Notes: a model not told the origin generated them from the letters alone. A DNA stretch of 64,000 nt from Diadophis punctatus similis (GCA_023053685.1 JALIGW010000010.1:12880919-12944918); one strand, 5' to 3'. Positions 52,146 through 63,442 are shown, numbered from the stretch's first letter. Numbers and translations are program-made.

Positions 52146-52464
52146 TGTCACGGTGTGATTGTCTGTTGTATGTATATGCAGGGAGCTGCATCCCTATCTA
52201 ATATAATGGTTCATTCCTGAGCACGTGATAGATATGTTCTTGTACGCATGTGTGCATTCCAAACTCCATTCTATCCTTCTTCTTCTGACTTCCAATGGAG
52301 GAAGTCGCATTTTATAGCAGAGATGTAAACAAATGAGAATTTATTGTTTTTGTACCGAAATAAATATTTTAATTAGACTTTTAAACTGTGGTTTTATTTC
52401 TAATGTCTGAATTCCGGGAGAAAGATCAAACATCACCTCTGTGAGATTTATTCTCACTTCGTCA
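52146..52464 (+). mobile_element. Copia 5' LTR
   Basis: 319 bp, TG...CA ends (TGTCACGGTG ... CACTTCGTCA). It contains AATAAA at about 52361. It matches 60138-60460. Confidence 0.95.
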
Positions 52465-52477
52465 TGGTAGCAGAGGA
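52465..52477 (+). promoter_or_regulatory. Copia primer-binding site (initiator Met tRNA)
   Basis: TGGTAGCAGAGGA directly follows the LTR and is complementary to the 3' 13 nt of vertebrate initiator methionine tRNA (from memory), the primer commonly used by Ty1/Copia elements. Confidence 0.85.
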
Positions 52478-52591
52478 CTTTGGTTCCCGGACTTTAATTA
52501 ATTCTGACAGTTTTATTGCGTTTAGCTCAGCCAACTAGATAAGAAAGTTTTCTGCTGTTTTTGAAGTGAGCCAGCTAATTTATCTTCCGAA

Positions 52592-53596
52592 ATGTCTCTA
52601 CCGGAAGAAAAAAAGATAGAAGGATGTATTCTTGATTTGCCGAACACACGACTTGAAGAAATATTTCAACATGCTTCAACTCCGGCACGAGAAACCTCCA
52701 AGCTCTCAGTGAAAATTTCTCCTACGCATGCTGCCGCTTATGAAAAACTGCCACAAACAGATGTTTTACAAAGAGAAGAAGACTTTCAAAGGTTAGTTTA
52801 TGATGTTAAAAGGACATCTTTTCACCCGGAAGCAAATTCTACTCAAATGGGAGCCACCCCAAAAATTACTCATTATGAGACAATTCAGCCCCACCAAATT
52901 GAAAGTTTCTCTGAGGAAGTTTCCTCCCATAATCTGTCAAGTACAGAAAGATACATTGATGCACAATACAAAGAAACTCTTGAAAATCAAGAGAGAGAAA
53001 TAAAATACTTAAAATACTTAAGCTCTCATATATCCCTCAGGAAAACTATCAGCCATCATTTCCGGCTTCTTCAACTTTTGAGTCACGCCCAAAAATGGGT
53101 GTCACTTTTAACTTGCCGGAACAGACATATGAACATACGTCATTAGGGGCTGAACTTACCCAACAAAGAAAATCTGAACAGAGAGACTTTCCTAAAAGTA
53201 ATGTTGCACCGCCATCTAGTGGCAACAGAACAGAAATGCTACTCAATACTCTAGTTCAGAGGTTTGACCTGCTTATGAGTGGAGAATGACACTTTTTGTT
53301 ACCTATGCCACCTGGAGGTTTTGGATCACAGTTTGGTCTACCTCCACCTATTGTCCAACAACAAATTCTTCAACCTGCCCAAACAATACAGGCACAAATT
53401 TCCCCGCCTGTTGCTGTGGCAGCACAAATTCCGCAGCAAGCCCAAGCTGCCCCACAAGTTGGACCAGCTCCAGCACCTGCTGTTATAGCCGCCCAACAGC
53501 AACCCCAAGTGGGACCACTACTTGTTCCAGTGCAAGCTCCTACGCCTGCTCCAATTGTGGCCCAGCCGTGCCAATTCAAGCACCGCCTGTTCCTGT
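52592..53596 (+). pseudogene. Copia gag, N-terminal part
   Basis: Met 52592 (MSLPEEKKIEGCILDLPNTR) opens a hydrophilic region. A frameshift near 53000-53090 moves it to another frame (MGVTFNLPEQTYEHTSLGAE) and a TGA lies at 53287. From 53296 the frame is a Pro/Gln/Ala/Val linker (PVAVAAQIPQQAQAAPQVGP). The LINE interrupts this linker at about 53597, and the same composition resumes at 55836. Confidence 0.75.
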
Positions 53597-53603
53597 GGCA
53601 GCC

Positions 53604-55443
53604 CCACCTTTGTAGACAAGGCCATAGGAGCTATGAGCTCTGCCACTTGTTTATTGGACCCGTGCCCTTCCTGGTTGGTTTCGGCCACCAGGGAGGTTTC
53701 ACGCGGCTGGCTCCAGGCATTGGTCAACGCTTCTTTGAGAGAGGGGTCCGTCCCGCAGCCTTTAAAAGCTGCGTTGGTGAGACCCCTCCTCAAGAAGCCT
53801 TCCCTGGACCCGGCAGATTTAAAGAACTTCCGTCCAGTCTCCAACCTTCCCTTCGCGGGGAAGGTTATTGAGAAAGTGGTGGCGCTCCAGCTCCTACGGC
53901 TGTTGGATGACACTGATTTTCTGGATCCCTTTCAATCTGGTTTCAGGCGCGGCTACAGTACGGAAACGGCTTTGGTCACCCTGATGGATGATCTCTGGCG
54001 AGCCCGGGATGGGGGTCACTCCTCTATCCTGGTGCTACTTGACCTCTCAGCGGCCTTCGATACCATTGACCATGGTATCCTTCTGCATCGTCTCGGAGAG
54101 GTGGGGGTGGGCGGCACTGTTTTGCAGTGGTTCTCCTCCTTCCTCTCTGACAGGACGCAGTCGATGTTGACGGGGGCAGAGGTCAAGCCCTAGGCCCCTA
54201 CTATGTGGGGTGCCGCAGGGCTCGGTCCTCTCACCCATCGTGTTTAACATCTACATGAAGCCACTGGGTGAGATCATCCGATGACACGGGGTGAGGTATC
54301 AGCAATATGCTGATGATACCCAGTTGTACATCTCCACCCCGTCTCAATTCGGGGAAGCCGTAGACGTAATGGGCCGCTGCCTGGACGATGTTAGGGTCTG
54401 GATGGGGAAGAACTGGCTAAAGCTTAACCCTGACAAGACTGAGTTATTTTGCTTATTTTTGTTCTTCACTTGTTTACTTTCTCTTTAATTTTTAACATTT
54501 TGAATAGTTTTAATCTGGAGTTAAAGATGCCGATAAAATGAGGGATCTAAGAAGTTATTTTAATTTAATTTAAATTTATGTTATTGAATACTATGCCCTG
54601 TACTTTTTCTGGGAAGTCCGGGGGGGGAGGGGAGGGAGTGGGTTGTGGGTAGGGGGGGATGGGGGGGAGAAAATTGATAAAAATGCTTGTACTTTGTACT
54701 AATAAAACTTTTTGAATTAAAAAAAAAAGACTGAGTGGCTGTGGATATTGCCTCCTAAGGACTCGACCAATTGTCCCTCCTTGGTTCTGGGGGGGGGGGA
54801 GAAATTAGCTCCCTCAGAACGGGTCCGCAATTTGGGTGTCCTCCTAGACCCACAGTTAAATTTGGAACAACATCTTTCAGCTGTGGCTAGGGGGACCTTT
54901 GCACAAGTACGTCTTGTGCACCAATTGCGACCCTACTTGGAGAAGGAGGCACTTCTCATAGTCACTCATGCCCTTATCACCTCACGGCTGGATTACTGCA
55001 ATGCGCTCTACATGGGGCTACCCTTGAAGAGTGTCCGGCCACTGCAATTGGTGCAAAATGCAGCTGCGCGAGCTGTGGTGGGTGTACCCAGATGCACCCA
55101 CGTAACACCGATCCTCCACCAGCTGCATTGGTTGCCCATTAGTCTCCGGATCCAATTTAAGGTGTTGGTCGTTACCTTTAAAGCCCTACATGGCTCAGGG
55201 CCAGGTTACCTTCGGGACCGCATCCTGCCGCATATCTCCCTACGACCGGTCAGGGCCCACAGAGTCGGCCTCCTCCAGGTCCTGTCGACCAAACAATGTC
55301 GGCTGGCGGGGCCGAGGGGGAGGGCCTTCTTTGTGGGAGCTCCCTCCCTGTGGAACCAGCTTCCCCCAGAGATCAGGACCATCCCCATCCTACTGGCCTT
55401 CCGGAAAGCAATAAAAACTTGGCTCTTCCGGCAGGCGGGGTGA
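53604..55443 (+). pseudogene. L2-like ORF2 reverse transcriptase
   Basis: Frames in order: SLREGSVPQPLKAALVRPLL, FRPVSNLPFAGKVIEKVVAL, FQSGFRRGYSTETALV, LLDLSAAFDTIDHGILLHRL, a shift at ~54190, QQYADDTQLYIS with catalytic YADD at about 54304, and WLKLNPDKTEL. After the L1 insertion: RVRNLGVLLDPQLNLEQHLS, TSRLDYCNALYMGLPLKSV, LHWLPISLRIQFKVLV and the end LFRQAG at 55443. One frameshift and the L1 insertion are the only clear lesions. Confidence 0.9.
54435..54736 (+). mobile_element. L1 3' UTR insertion in the L2-like RT
   Basis: Insertion 54445-54726 lies between AAGACTGAGT (54435-54444, 54727-54736). It holds an L1 3' UTR with a G-rich block and ends in TTGTACTTTGTACTAATAAA, then poly-A. It is the reverse complement of the tail at 45050-45190, so the same L1 subfamily. 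Confidence 0.92.
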
Positions 55444-55640
55444 AAGTGAGACCAACTAGATTAAATATGGGTCTCCCCCCATGATTGTAATATGAGATAC
55501 TCTTTTTAACTTTTGTATTTTTTAATTATTGTATTTTATATTTGTTATATATTTTAATTATTGTATTTTATATTTGTAATGGAATCTAACATGTTGTGAG
55601 CCGCCCAGAGTCCCCAGGGAGTTGGGCGGCATAGAAATCC

Positions 55641-55834
55641 ATTAAATTAAATTAAATTAAATTAAATTAAATTAAATTAAATTAAATTAAATTAAATTAA
55701 ATTAAATTAAATTAAATTAAATTAAATTAAATTAAATTAAATTAAATTAAATTAAATTAAATTAAATTAAATTAAATTAAATTAAATTAAATTAAATATT
55801 AAATTAAATTAAATTAAATTAAATTAAATTAAAT
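55641..55834. repeat. (ATTAA)n array at the LINE 3' end
   Basis: About 38 ATTAA units with one disturbed unit near 55797, continuing the LINE tail. It abuts Copia gag sequence at 55836. Confidence 0.97.
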
Positions 55835-55835
55835 T

Positions 55836-56908
55836 TGCAGCCAGCCCAAGCTGCTACACCAGCTGTTCAGCAACAGCCAGTCCAGGCACCTCAGCAACCA
55901 CAGGTGATTCCATAGGCCGCACCTGTGCAGGCCCCATTAGGTGCTCCTAATACTATACAGCCAATTCCAGCTGCAGTTCAACCTTATCTGGCACCAGTTG
56001 CCCCATTAACTGGCCACTCAAAGTTAAAGCAATCGGGACAAAATTACAAAGCCTGGGTCAGTGAAATAACAATTTTGCTTCGTCGTGAGGGTACACATGA
56101 TATGATATTTAACCCACCACCCCTCCCTTGGCCAGATGCCATCAGATTGTTAGATATTAAGGCGTCCACGAGTTTATTGATGTCAATGGAGATCGAAATG
56201 CAGCAGACCTTTGCTCCAAATGCAACTGCCCAAGAAATATGGACTCAATTAGACCGTTGTTTTCGGCCAGTTTCAGCCGAGTCCACATGCCTACTTTTGT
56301 CACAATTTCATGGAACAAAACTTAAACCTACTGACAACATGGGGGCACATTTAACAAAAATGAAGGGCATGAGGAAAGATCTCGCAGAACATGGTTATGC
56401 AATGGATGATAATCAAATGGTCAGTATCATTACCAATTCCTTGAATTACACATGGAGGGAGGCCATCACACAAATTAATCAAGTCCCTCTTGCCCAAAGA
56501 ACTGTTGATCATGTTTGTAGAATTTTAACAGAATATGAAGCTTATATACTTGCTACTTCTCACTTTCAACGACCACCAGCACCACCTAGACGATCCTACA
56601 AAGGTAGGACCTACGCTCCAAGGTTGCTACGTTGCCAATATTGTGATTGTGTGGGTCACACCAGCAGAGATTGTCTTCAATTGCAACACACTCAAGTTCC
56701 TGTCCAGCCCAGAGGAGCAGACTACAGAGACCAGTACCAACCCAGAGGCACAGCCTACAGAAGTACATCCCTGCCCAGAGGAACAGTCTTCAGAGGCAGC
56801 AGAAGCAGAAGTGGAAGTCAACGTCGCCCAGGTCCCAGGCGCGACTCTACAAGGCCCATATGCCACTCTTGCCATCACACAAGCTGTCCAACCACGTCAG
56901 CAATATAA
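55836..56908 (+). pseudogene. Copia gag, C-terminal part with zinc knuckle
   Basis: Pro/Gln linker, TAG at 55913, then a 327-codon frame from 55925. The UBN2-type capsid domain (GHSKLKQSGQNYKAWVSEIT, LTKMKGMRKDLAEHGYAMDD, SIITNSLNYTWREAITQI) is followed by a CCHC knuckle CQYCDCVGHTSRDC (CX2CX4HX4C) at about 56630-56675 and a Arg/Gly-rich tail. Protease is read in the overlapping frame, as expected for programmed or lost frameshifting. Confidence 0.85.
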
Positions 56909-57368
56909 ATATAACAGACACTTATTGTGGACTTTGGACTCAGGTGCATCAATTAGCATTACTTACCAAAAGCACCTTTTCAAAGAAATGCACGAACCAG
57001 AACCAGAACTTGGTGAACTTTATGCATTTACAGAACAACCTTGCAGGGTCGAAGGCAAACGGACTGTTTACATTGAAGAATTAAATACACTAGTTCCAGA
57101 TGTTTATTATGTTCCTTCTGCAGCTTTTAATTTGATTAGCCATAGTCATTTAACTACTATTTTAGATTTTCAGGTTCTTCACTTTAAGAAAGCAAGTTAC
57201 ATTGATAAAAATGGTGAAATTGTTGCTGACACAATTTTGATTGCTGGAGTCTACTACTTAAGGCCAAAATCTGAGCCTCAAGATCAAGCAAGTATAAAAC
57301 CTTCCATTAATGGCAATGCAGGCCCAGAGAGAGATGTCCCAGAGAGAGATCCTGTGATTGGCACATAG
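56690..57368 (+). pseudogene. Copia protease
   Basis: The frame is Glu/Pro-rich, then LLWTLDSGASISITYQKHLF with the catalytic Asp-Ser-Gly, and VYYVPSAAFNLISHSHLTTI typical of Copia protease. It ends at TAG 57366-57368 (after DPVIGT). The integrase follows with a gap of ~60 codons containing no other domain. Confidence 0.85.
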
Positions 57369-57409
57369 GCTCCTAAAACCAAACCTAAGGTTCCTAATTC
57401 AAATGTTAA

Positions 57410-58600
57410 TTTTGTTAATTCTTTAACTGGCAGGCCTTTACATTACAGATGTATTCATAAATGGCACAGAAGATTGGGTCATCCCAGTTTTGAGGTCCTC
57501 AAAAAGATGCCAATCTTCGCACAAGGTTTGAATTTCAAAGGATGTAAGGTACATTTGGATTGTGCCATTTGCAAAAAGGCAAAATCAAGGGCAGCAGCTG
57601 TTCCAAAACATGCTATACGTAAGTCAACACGCATTTTTGATTTGGTTCATACTGATATTGTGGGTCCTTATGGGCCGACTATTGGCGGTAAAAGGTATTT
57701 CTTAACCATTGTTGATAATCATTCTAGATATGGTTATGTCTTTCCTATGAGAGACAAATCTGAGACCTTTCAGATCTTTAAAGACTTTGCAGTCCAGGCC
57801 TACAATCAACATGGGGTGAAGATCTGCAGAATTCAGAGTGATCGTGGTTCCGAATTCATGTCACAACGTTTCCAGGATTGGATGCGCAGCAGCGGTATTG
57901 TGCACCAAAATCCCCGCCTTACTCGCCACCTCACAACAGAGTGGCAGAGAGACGACAAGGGGTTGTCCAAACCATGATGCGCTGCCTTCTAGAAGATGCC
58001 AATTTGAAACATTCATTTTGGGGTGAAGCAGTTAAGTATGCAAATTATATTGTTAATCGCACCTGGAGTAGTGTGATCGACCAAACACCTTTCTACATGT
58101 TATATGGCTACCAACCAGATCTTTCTAACCTACACATTTTTGGTTCATATGCAATGGTGAACATTCCATTAGCGCTGAGAAGAAAAGGTGGCCAAATTGC
58201 TAAGAGACTGAGATATATGGGTATTGATGACAATTCGAAACGGGGGAAATTCATTGACTCTAACAATATGATTACAGTTTCTAATTCTGCTAACTTTGAA
58301 GAAGACTCAGATTGGTCCAGGGTACATTCTAATGATCCTGGAGTTTATTTTCCCGGAGATGATTCATCTAACATTCCATCTTCATCTGCCGCGGACGCTT
58401 ATGCTAGTGACAACGATGGAGATGAGAACGATGAAGATGATTGGACAACCGCTCCAAGACGTTCCAAGAGAACTACAAAAGGTATTCCTCCAAAGAAATA
58501 TACCCTGCATTGCACAGACAGACCATCACCATTGATCTGTAACATTACCCTTCCACCAGAGACTTATGCACAAATTAAATATCTATCTGAAGATGAATAA
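57410..58600 (+). pseudogene. Copia integrase
   Basis: HHCC zinc domain: HKWHRRLGHPSFEVL then CAICKKAKSRAA. Core: VHTDIVGPYGPTIGGKRYFL (Asp), IQSDRGSEFMSQRF (Asp), then a frameshift at about 57900-57920 and SPPYSPPHNRVAERRQGVVQ (Glu). The C-terminal extension includes WGEAVKYANYIVNRTWSS, LHIFGSYAMVNIPLALRRKG and an acidic linker. It ends at a TAA at 58598-58600 in front of RT. Confidence 0.9.
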
Positions 58601-60103
58601 GACAAATGGCACACAGCCATGCAAGTTGAGATGGACAGTCTGCAGAAACTTAAAGGTATTTACACCTGCAGCACCTTCTAGAAACAAGAAAGTCATTGGC
58701 ACACGATGGGTGTACAAAATCAAACAAAAACCAGATGGTGAATCATTATACAAAGCAAGACTTGTAGCACAAGGTTTCGCACAAAGTTATCCTGAAGATT
58801 ACACAAACACTTACTCACCTACAGTGCGAACTGAAAGTGTGAAAATAGCTTTAACTACAGCTACCATTCTTGGACTTGAAGTTTTCCAATTTGATGTTGA
58901 AACTGCCTATCTACATGCAGACCTAGATGAAGAAATTACGTGAAGTGCGCCCCCGGATTCCATAACGACCTCCGTGGCCGAGAAGGGGACACGTGGATTC
59001 TCAACAAAAGTCTTTATGGTCTGAAACAGTCAGGTTTAATGTGGTACAACTGTCTCAAAGACAAACTAAATTCTATGGGCTTTATTAAGTCCGAAACTGA
59101 TGAATGTGTGTTCACAAAAAGGTATGGAAATGCATATGAAATTGTTCTTGTTTATGTTGATGACATTGTTTACATTGGTCCTAACAAGCACATGAGTGAA
59201 ATTTTTGTTACAGGTTTGAAGAGATTCTTCACATTGAAGTCACTAGGTCACATCAATGATTATTTAGGTGTACAGATTGAAAAGACACAGAAGGGGTTTA
59301 GCCTCTCACAACAGACCAAGATAGAACAACTGTTACACTATTGCAACATGCAAGATGCTACACCAACATACACTCCTATGCAAACAGATTTTTATAATTT
59401 GAAAGTTGAACAAAGTCCTGAGTTCAAGAATCAAACACTTTATCGTTCAGTAATTGGTTCACTACTATACATTAGTGGTTGGACTAGACCAGACATAGCA
59501 CTTAGTGTCAATTTGTTGTCACGACACGTAAGCAAAGCAAAAGATTTTCACTGGTCATGTATTAAGAAGTTATTGAGATACCTAAAATACACTCAACACA
59601 TGAAATTAAAGCTAGAACCAACACATTCTGATTTTGCTGAATTGTATTGTTATGCAGATGCTGACTGGGCAAGCGATAAGGAATCAAGAAAAAGCACATC
59701 AGGTTTCATAATGTACCTGAATGGATGTCCCGTTCATTGGAACGTGAGAAAACAGAGTTTTGTTTCTTGTTCTTCAACTGAGGCAGAATACGTGTGTATT
59801 TCTGACTCTTGTAACCAATTAACCTGGTTTTACGCTTTAGTTACAGATATCTGGACCAAACCGAAGAAACCGATCACTATGATGGAAGATAACCAATCAG
59901 TAGTTTACATTTCAAAAACACGTTTCACAGGTTCAAGGTCCAGACACATTGACATTCGTTATAAAAATGTTAAAGATCTAGTAAGACAAGGTTTCATAAA
60001 GTTAGAATATGTGCCAATTGAATACCAGATAGCTGACATCTTGAACAAGCCATTGCCAGCAGCACGACATGAATCTTTGACATATTTAATGTGTGTAGAG
60101 TGA
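58601..60103 (+). pseudogene. Copia reverse transcriptase and RNase H
   Basis: RT: WHTAMQVEMDSLQKLK, frameshift near 58650, VIGTRWVYKIKQKPDGESLY, KARLVAQGFAQSYPEDYTNT, FQFDVETAYLHADLDEEI. A second shift near 58942 follows, then a long 387-codon frame: LNKSLYGLKQSGLMWYNCL, catalytic VYVDDIVYIG near 59155, and RSVIGSLLYISGWTRPDIAL. RNase H: CYADADWASDKESRKSTSGF, SCSSTEAEYVCISDSCNQL, MEDNQSVVYISK, SRSRHIDIRY. The end at 60103 lies 35 bp before the 3' LTR. Confidence 0.92.
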
Positions 60104-60137
60104 TATAAGCATATCCACCCAACCGACAAAGCAGGGG

Positions 60138-60460
60138 TGTCACGGTGTGATTTATTGTCTGTTGTACGTATATGCAGGGAGCTGCATCCCTATCCAATAT
60201 AATGGTTCATTCCTGAGCATGTGGTTGATATGTACTTGTACGCATCTGTGCATTCCAAACTCCATTCTATCCTTCTTCTTCTGACTTCCAATGGAGGAAG
60301 TCGCATTTTATAGCAGAGATGTAAACAAATGAGAATTTATTGTTTTTGTACTGAAATAAATATTTTAATTAGACTTTTAAACTGCGGTTTTATTTCTAAT
60401 GTCTGAATTCCGGGAGAAAGATCAAACATCACCTCTGTGAGATTTATTCTCACTTCGTCA
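60138..60460 (+). mobile_element. Copia 3' LTR
   Basis: 323 bp, same ends as the 5' LTR. It has an extra TTTA near position 14 and about nine substitutions relative to it. Confidence 0.95.
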
Positions 60461-60465
60461 TTCTG

Positions 60466-61147
60466 GGAGACCACCGCGCTGGGGCAAAGACCACTGCTCC
60501 ACTTTGGTGCATGCGTGCAGCCCTTGGACATCTGCCTGCCCGCCCGCCTGGAATGCCGCCACCGCCAAGCACTGGCCCCATTGGGTTCTGAAGGGCAGGG
60601 TGCTCGGGCCAGCAGAGGGGCGTAGAAACTCTGGAGCTCGCCTTCGGGACAGATCAATTTGTCCAAGCCAGGCTTTGCTCCCCGGGAAGGTCTCCCCGGC
60701 CGCACTTTTTGAAAAGGACTTTTAATTAAACCTCCAATGCGGTGGCCAATGCCAAGCCAAAAGAACCACTCTCCCCTCCCCACCCGGCGTGTCTGCTTCA
60801 TCGTGCTAAATCATACCTAGAGCCAGGGGGAGGATGAGATTTAACAGGCAGGGGGGAAAGGACGGAAAGGCAGCAGCAAAAGGCAGCGGGCAGTGGTGGC
60901 AGGGAATACAAAGGACAACTGGAGAGATGGTGCAGGGCTCGGCCATCCAGAAGAAAAGTTCGCTTCAGGGCAAGGGGATTTCTAAAACAAGATCCTGCTA
61001 AGCTCCAGATCCTACAAAACAAGCCGTGGTGTTTAGTCCGTGCGCCCATCTCCTGCCTTTCTAAAAGGACAGGGACGTTGCTTAAAAATGGCCGCGGATG
61101 CCATGAGGTGCTTTTGTCTTGTCTTCTTCCACTACCTTCGTCGCCAG
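60466..61147. other. GC-rich unassigned DNA, right of Copia
   Basis: The continuation of 51781-52140. It is CpG-rich to about 60720, then mixed. The minus frame from 60801 runs into the LTR and is not interpretable. No protein family or exon recognised. Confidence 0.4.
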
Positions 61148-61363
61148 ATGTTGGATCGTGCGCGGGAAAAAGAGAGATGAGCCGGCTATCAGTTCAGCAC
61201 TTTATTCTCATTAGGAGAGGAGACACAGTAAGCCATAAGGGCAGCCGCTTTTATGGGGTTCCCTGCAGCTTAGCTAGCCAGTGACAAACATCCAAATGTG
61301 CCGCCACTATTCTGGCCAATCAGTAGCGGCTATTCAATTTACTACGTACCTCTATACGTAACA
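61148..61363 (-). mobile_element. Gypsy-3 3' LTR
   Basis: 216 bp. On minus it starts TGTTACGTATAGAGG and ends GCACGATCCAACA. It contains a TATA-like CATAAAAG and AATAAA. The adjoining purine tract on minus (GAGAGGGGAGGGG, 61364-61376) primes plus-strand synthesis in such elements. Confidence 0.85.
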
Positions 61364-61672
61364 CCCCTCCCCTCTCAGTTCTTGGCCCCGTTGCTCCGGT
61401 GGAAACGTGAGCTATGTAGTCCCATAAGTATGCAGGCGTCCTGACATTCCGTCTGAGCCTGCGCATTTCTGCTGCTCGATTGCCATCGATTGCAACGGAC
61501 CTACTGCTGCTGTTGCATGGCCACCTTGTGGGAATATTTGGAACCAGCCTCCCGGCAGGGAGGCTGAAGGTTTGATGAGTTAGTCTCGGATAGTGTCCCT
61601 GGGTCATTTGCACTTGCTGGGATGTGGTCTCGACCCCTCTCTTGGCTTGAGTTATTGGCTTTAGTTGGTGAG

Positions 61673-62935
61673 CTAGTCCTGGTCCTGGGTTTCATTGTCT
61701 CTCATTGTGTTCTCTGGATTTCTGTCTCCATGGAGTGGAGACCTGATTCTCACCGCCTCATCCTCATGACTGGCCTCTAAGTTGGATTGGCACAGACCGG
61801 AGTCTCTGGTTCGACTTAGAAGTTGATCAATGTGTCTTCGCCAGAGTCTCCCATCCTCCAGCTGGATTTGGTATAATTTGGGGCCCGTAACTTCGGTGAC
61901 GATTCCGGGCAACCATTTGGGCTCCCCTGTGAAGTTCTGGGCGAATACCCAGTCGCCCTCGGCTAGGACCCTTTCAATTTTGTGGGATTCTATGGGCGTT
62001 TCTGGGCTATAGTGGGGGTTTAGTCTGTCCAGTGCTGACCTTAATTTCCTCCTCATTAACAGTTCTGCCGGACTTTTGTTTGTAGCCGCGCAGGGGGTTA
62101 TGTGTTGGACCAGGAGGAACTGGTCTATCTTCTCTTGCCAGTCTCCTGGTCCCATCCTGGTTAAAGTCCGTTTGGTCAATTTCACCATTATTTCAGCTTG
62201 ACCATTACTCGATGGCTACCAGGGCGTGACTAGTACATGGCGGATCCTCAAATTGGCTAGGAAGGATTCCATGGGCTTGGCTGTCAATTGGGGACCATTG
62301 TCTGATACTAGGGTGTCCGTCAGACCGTGTGTGGCAAAAAGTGTCCTTAGTGCCCTGACTGTGGCCTCTGCAGTGGTGGATGTCATGCGAATAACCTCCA
62401 ACCACTTGGAGTAAGCGTCTACCACGATTAATAATGTTTGCCCTTCCATGGGGCCAGCAAAGTCAATGTGTATTCTGGACCAGGGGCTTTTTGGCCGCTC
62501 CCATTCCAGAGGGGTGGTTCTTGCGGGCACCGGTCTGGTCTCTTGACAGGGTAGGCATGTTGCTACCCAATGCATAATGTCCTGATCTAGCCCTGGCCAC
62601 CACAGGTAACTCCTTGCCAGGGCTTTCATTCTGACTATCCCTGGATGACCCCTATGCAGTGTCTGTATTACTGTCTTCCTTAACGTTGATGGAATAACAA
62701 CTTGCTCCCCCCACAGCAGACACCCTTTCAACACTGAGAGTTCCAATTGTTTGTTTTTAAAAGCTCGGAATTCCTCCCCTTCTTCTCCTTGTTTCCACCC
62801 CCTCAACACCCAGCTCAAAACTTTGTTAAGTACCGTGTCTTTACTGGTGTGCTTGGCAATTTCCCTTGAGATGACTGCGCTGGTTTGCTCTATGTCAATC
62901 AGCAGAATTTCGGCCACGGGTGCGGGGTCTTCCAC
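61673..62935 (-). pseudogene. Gypsy-3 integrase
   Basis: The frame from 62935 has the zinc part (HRGHPGIVRMKALARSYLWW then CLPCQETRP), then the core: HIDFAGPMEGQTLLIVVDAY (Asp) and LVSDNGPQLTAKPMESFLAN (Asp). A stop lies at 62216-62218 (after HVLVTPW). The Glu region is read in the shifted part before 62188 (MVKLTKRTLTRMGP). The C-terminal domain is EGDWVFAQNFTGEPKWLPGI and VTGPKLYQIQLEDGRLWRRH. At least one nonsense codon. Confidence 0.9.
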
Positions 62936-63061
62936 AAGATCTGGATCTGGACACCGGCTTAAAGCGTCAGCGTGACCAATGCTCCTTCCCAGTCTGTGTA
63001 CTATTTTGTAAGCATAGCCGGAGAGGAAAATTGACCATCATGTGAGGCAGGGGGACATGAA

Positions 63062-63442
63062 TTATGGAGTTTGTCTATTTCCTGCCAGTAACCTAAGCAG
63101 TGGTTTATGGTCCGTAATTAACTCAAATGTCCTACCATATAAGTATTCATGAAAACGTTTGATGCCAGCCACTGCTGCAAGCGCTTCTTTATCCAGCTGG
63201 CTATAATTTCTTTCGGCTGGTGACATTGTTTTGGAATAGAAAGCAATCGGGGCTTCTGTGCCATTTGGCAGCTGGTGACTCAGAACTGCCTCCACCCCAA
63301 AAGGGGAGGTGTCACAAGTTAGTAAAAGGGGAAGTGTCTCGTTATATTGCATAGGTACGCTGTTTGAAGACAATAGATCTTTAACTGCTTTGAATGCTTG
63401 CTCTTCCCTTTGTCCCCAAGTCCACGTGGCTGCCTTTCCCAA
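63062..63442 (-). pseudogene. Gypsy-3 RNase H
   Basis: The 126-codon frame has KDLLSSNSVPMQYNETLPLL, TCDTSPFGVEAVLSHQLPNG, AERNYSQLDKEALAAVAGIK and ITDHKPLLRLLAGN, standard Ty3/Gypsy RNase H motifs. It is joined to RT with a stop near 63503 and reaches integrase through a short tether. Confidence 0.88.

Larger units (their letters stand above)
53597..55835 (+). mobile_element. L2-like LINE, 5'-truncated
   Basis: It starts within ORF2 upstream of RT (PTFVDKAIGAMSSATCLL) and runs through the RT, the C-terminal region, a 3' UTR ending GTTGGGCGGCATAGAAATCC, and an ATTAA tail. It is inserted in the Copia gag linker; GCAGCC occurs on both sides and may be part of a duplication. It contains an L1 3' end at 54445-54726. 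It is classed as L2/CR1 group from its RT; subfamily unknown. Confidence 0.85.
52141..60465 (+). mobile_element. Full-length Ty1/Copia retrotransposon with nested LINEs
   Basis: LTRs at 52146-52464 and 60138-60460 are flanked by the 5-bp duplication TTCTG (52141-52145, 60461-60465). The order gag, protease, integrase, RT, RNase H identifies Copia (integrase before RT). The primer site follows the 5' LTR and a purine run (AAAGCAGGGG) precedes the 3' LTR. By eye the LTRs differ at about 9 sites and one 4-bp gap. Pol has several frameshifts. The gag is split by an L2-like LINE (53597-55835); without it the element is about 6.1 kb. Confidence 0.93.
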
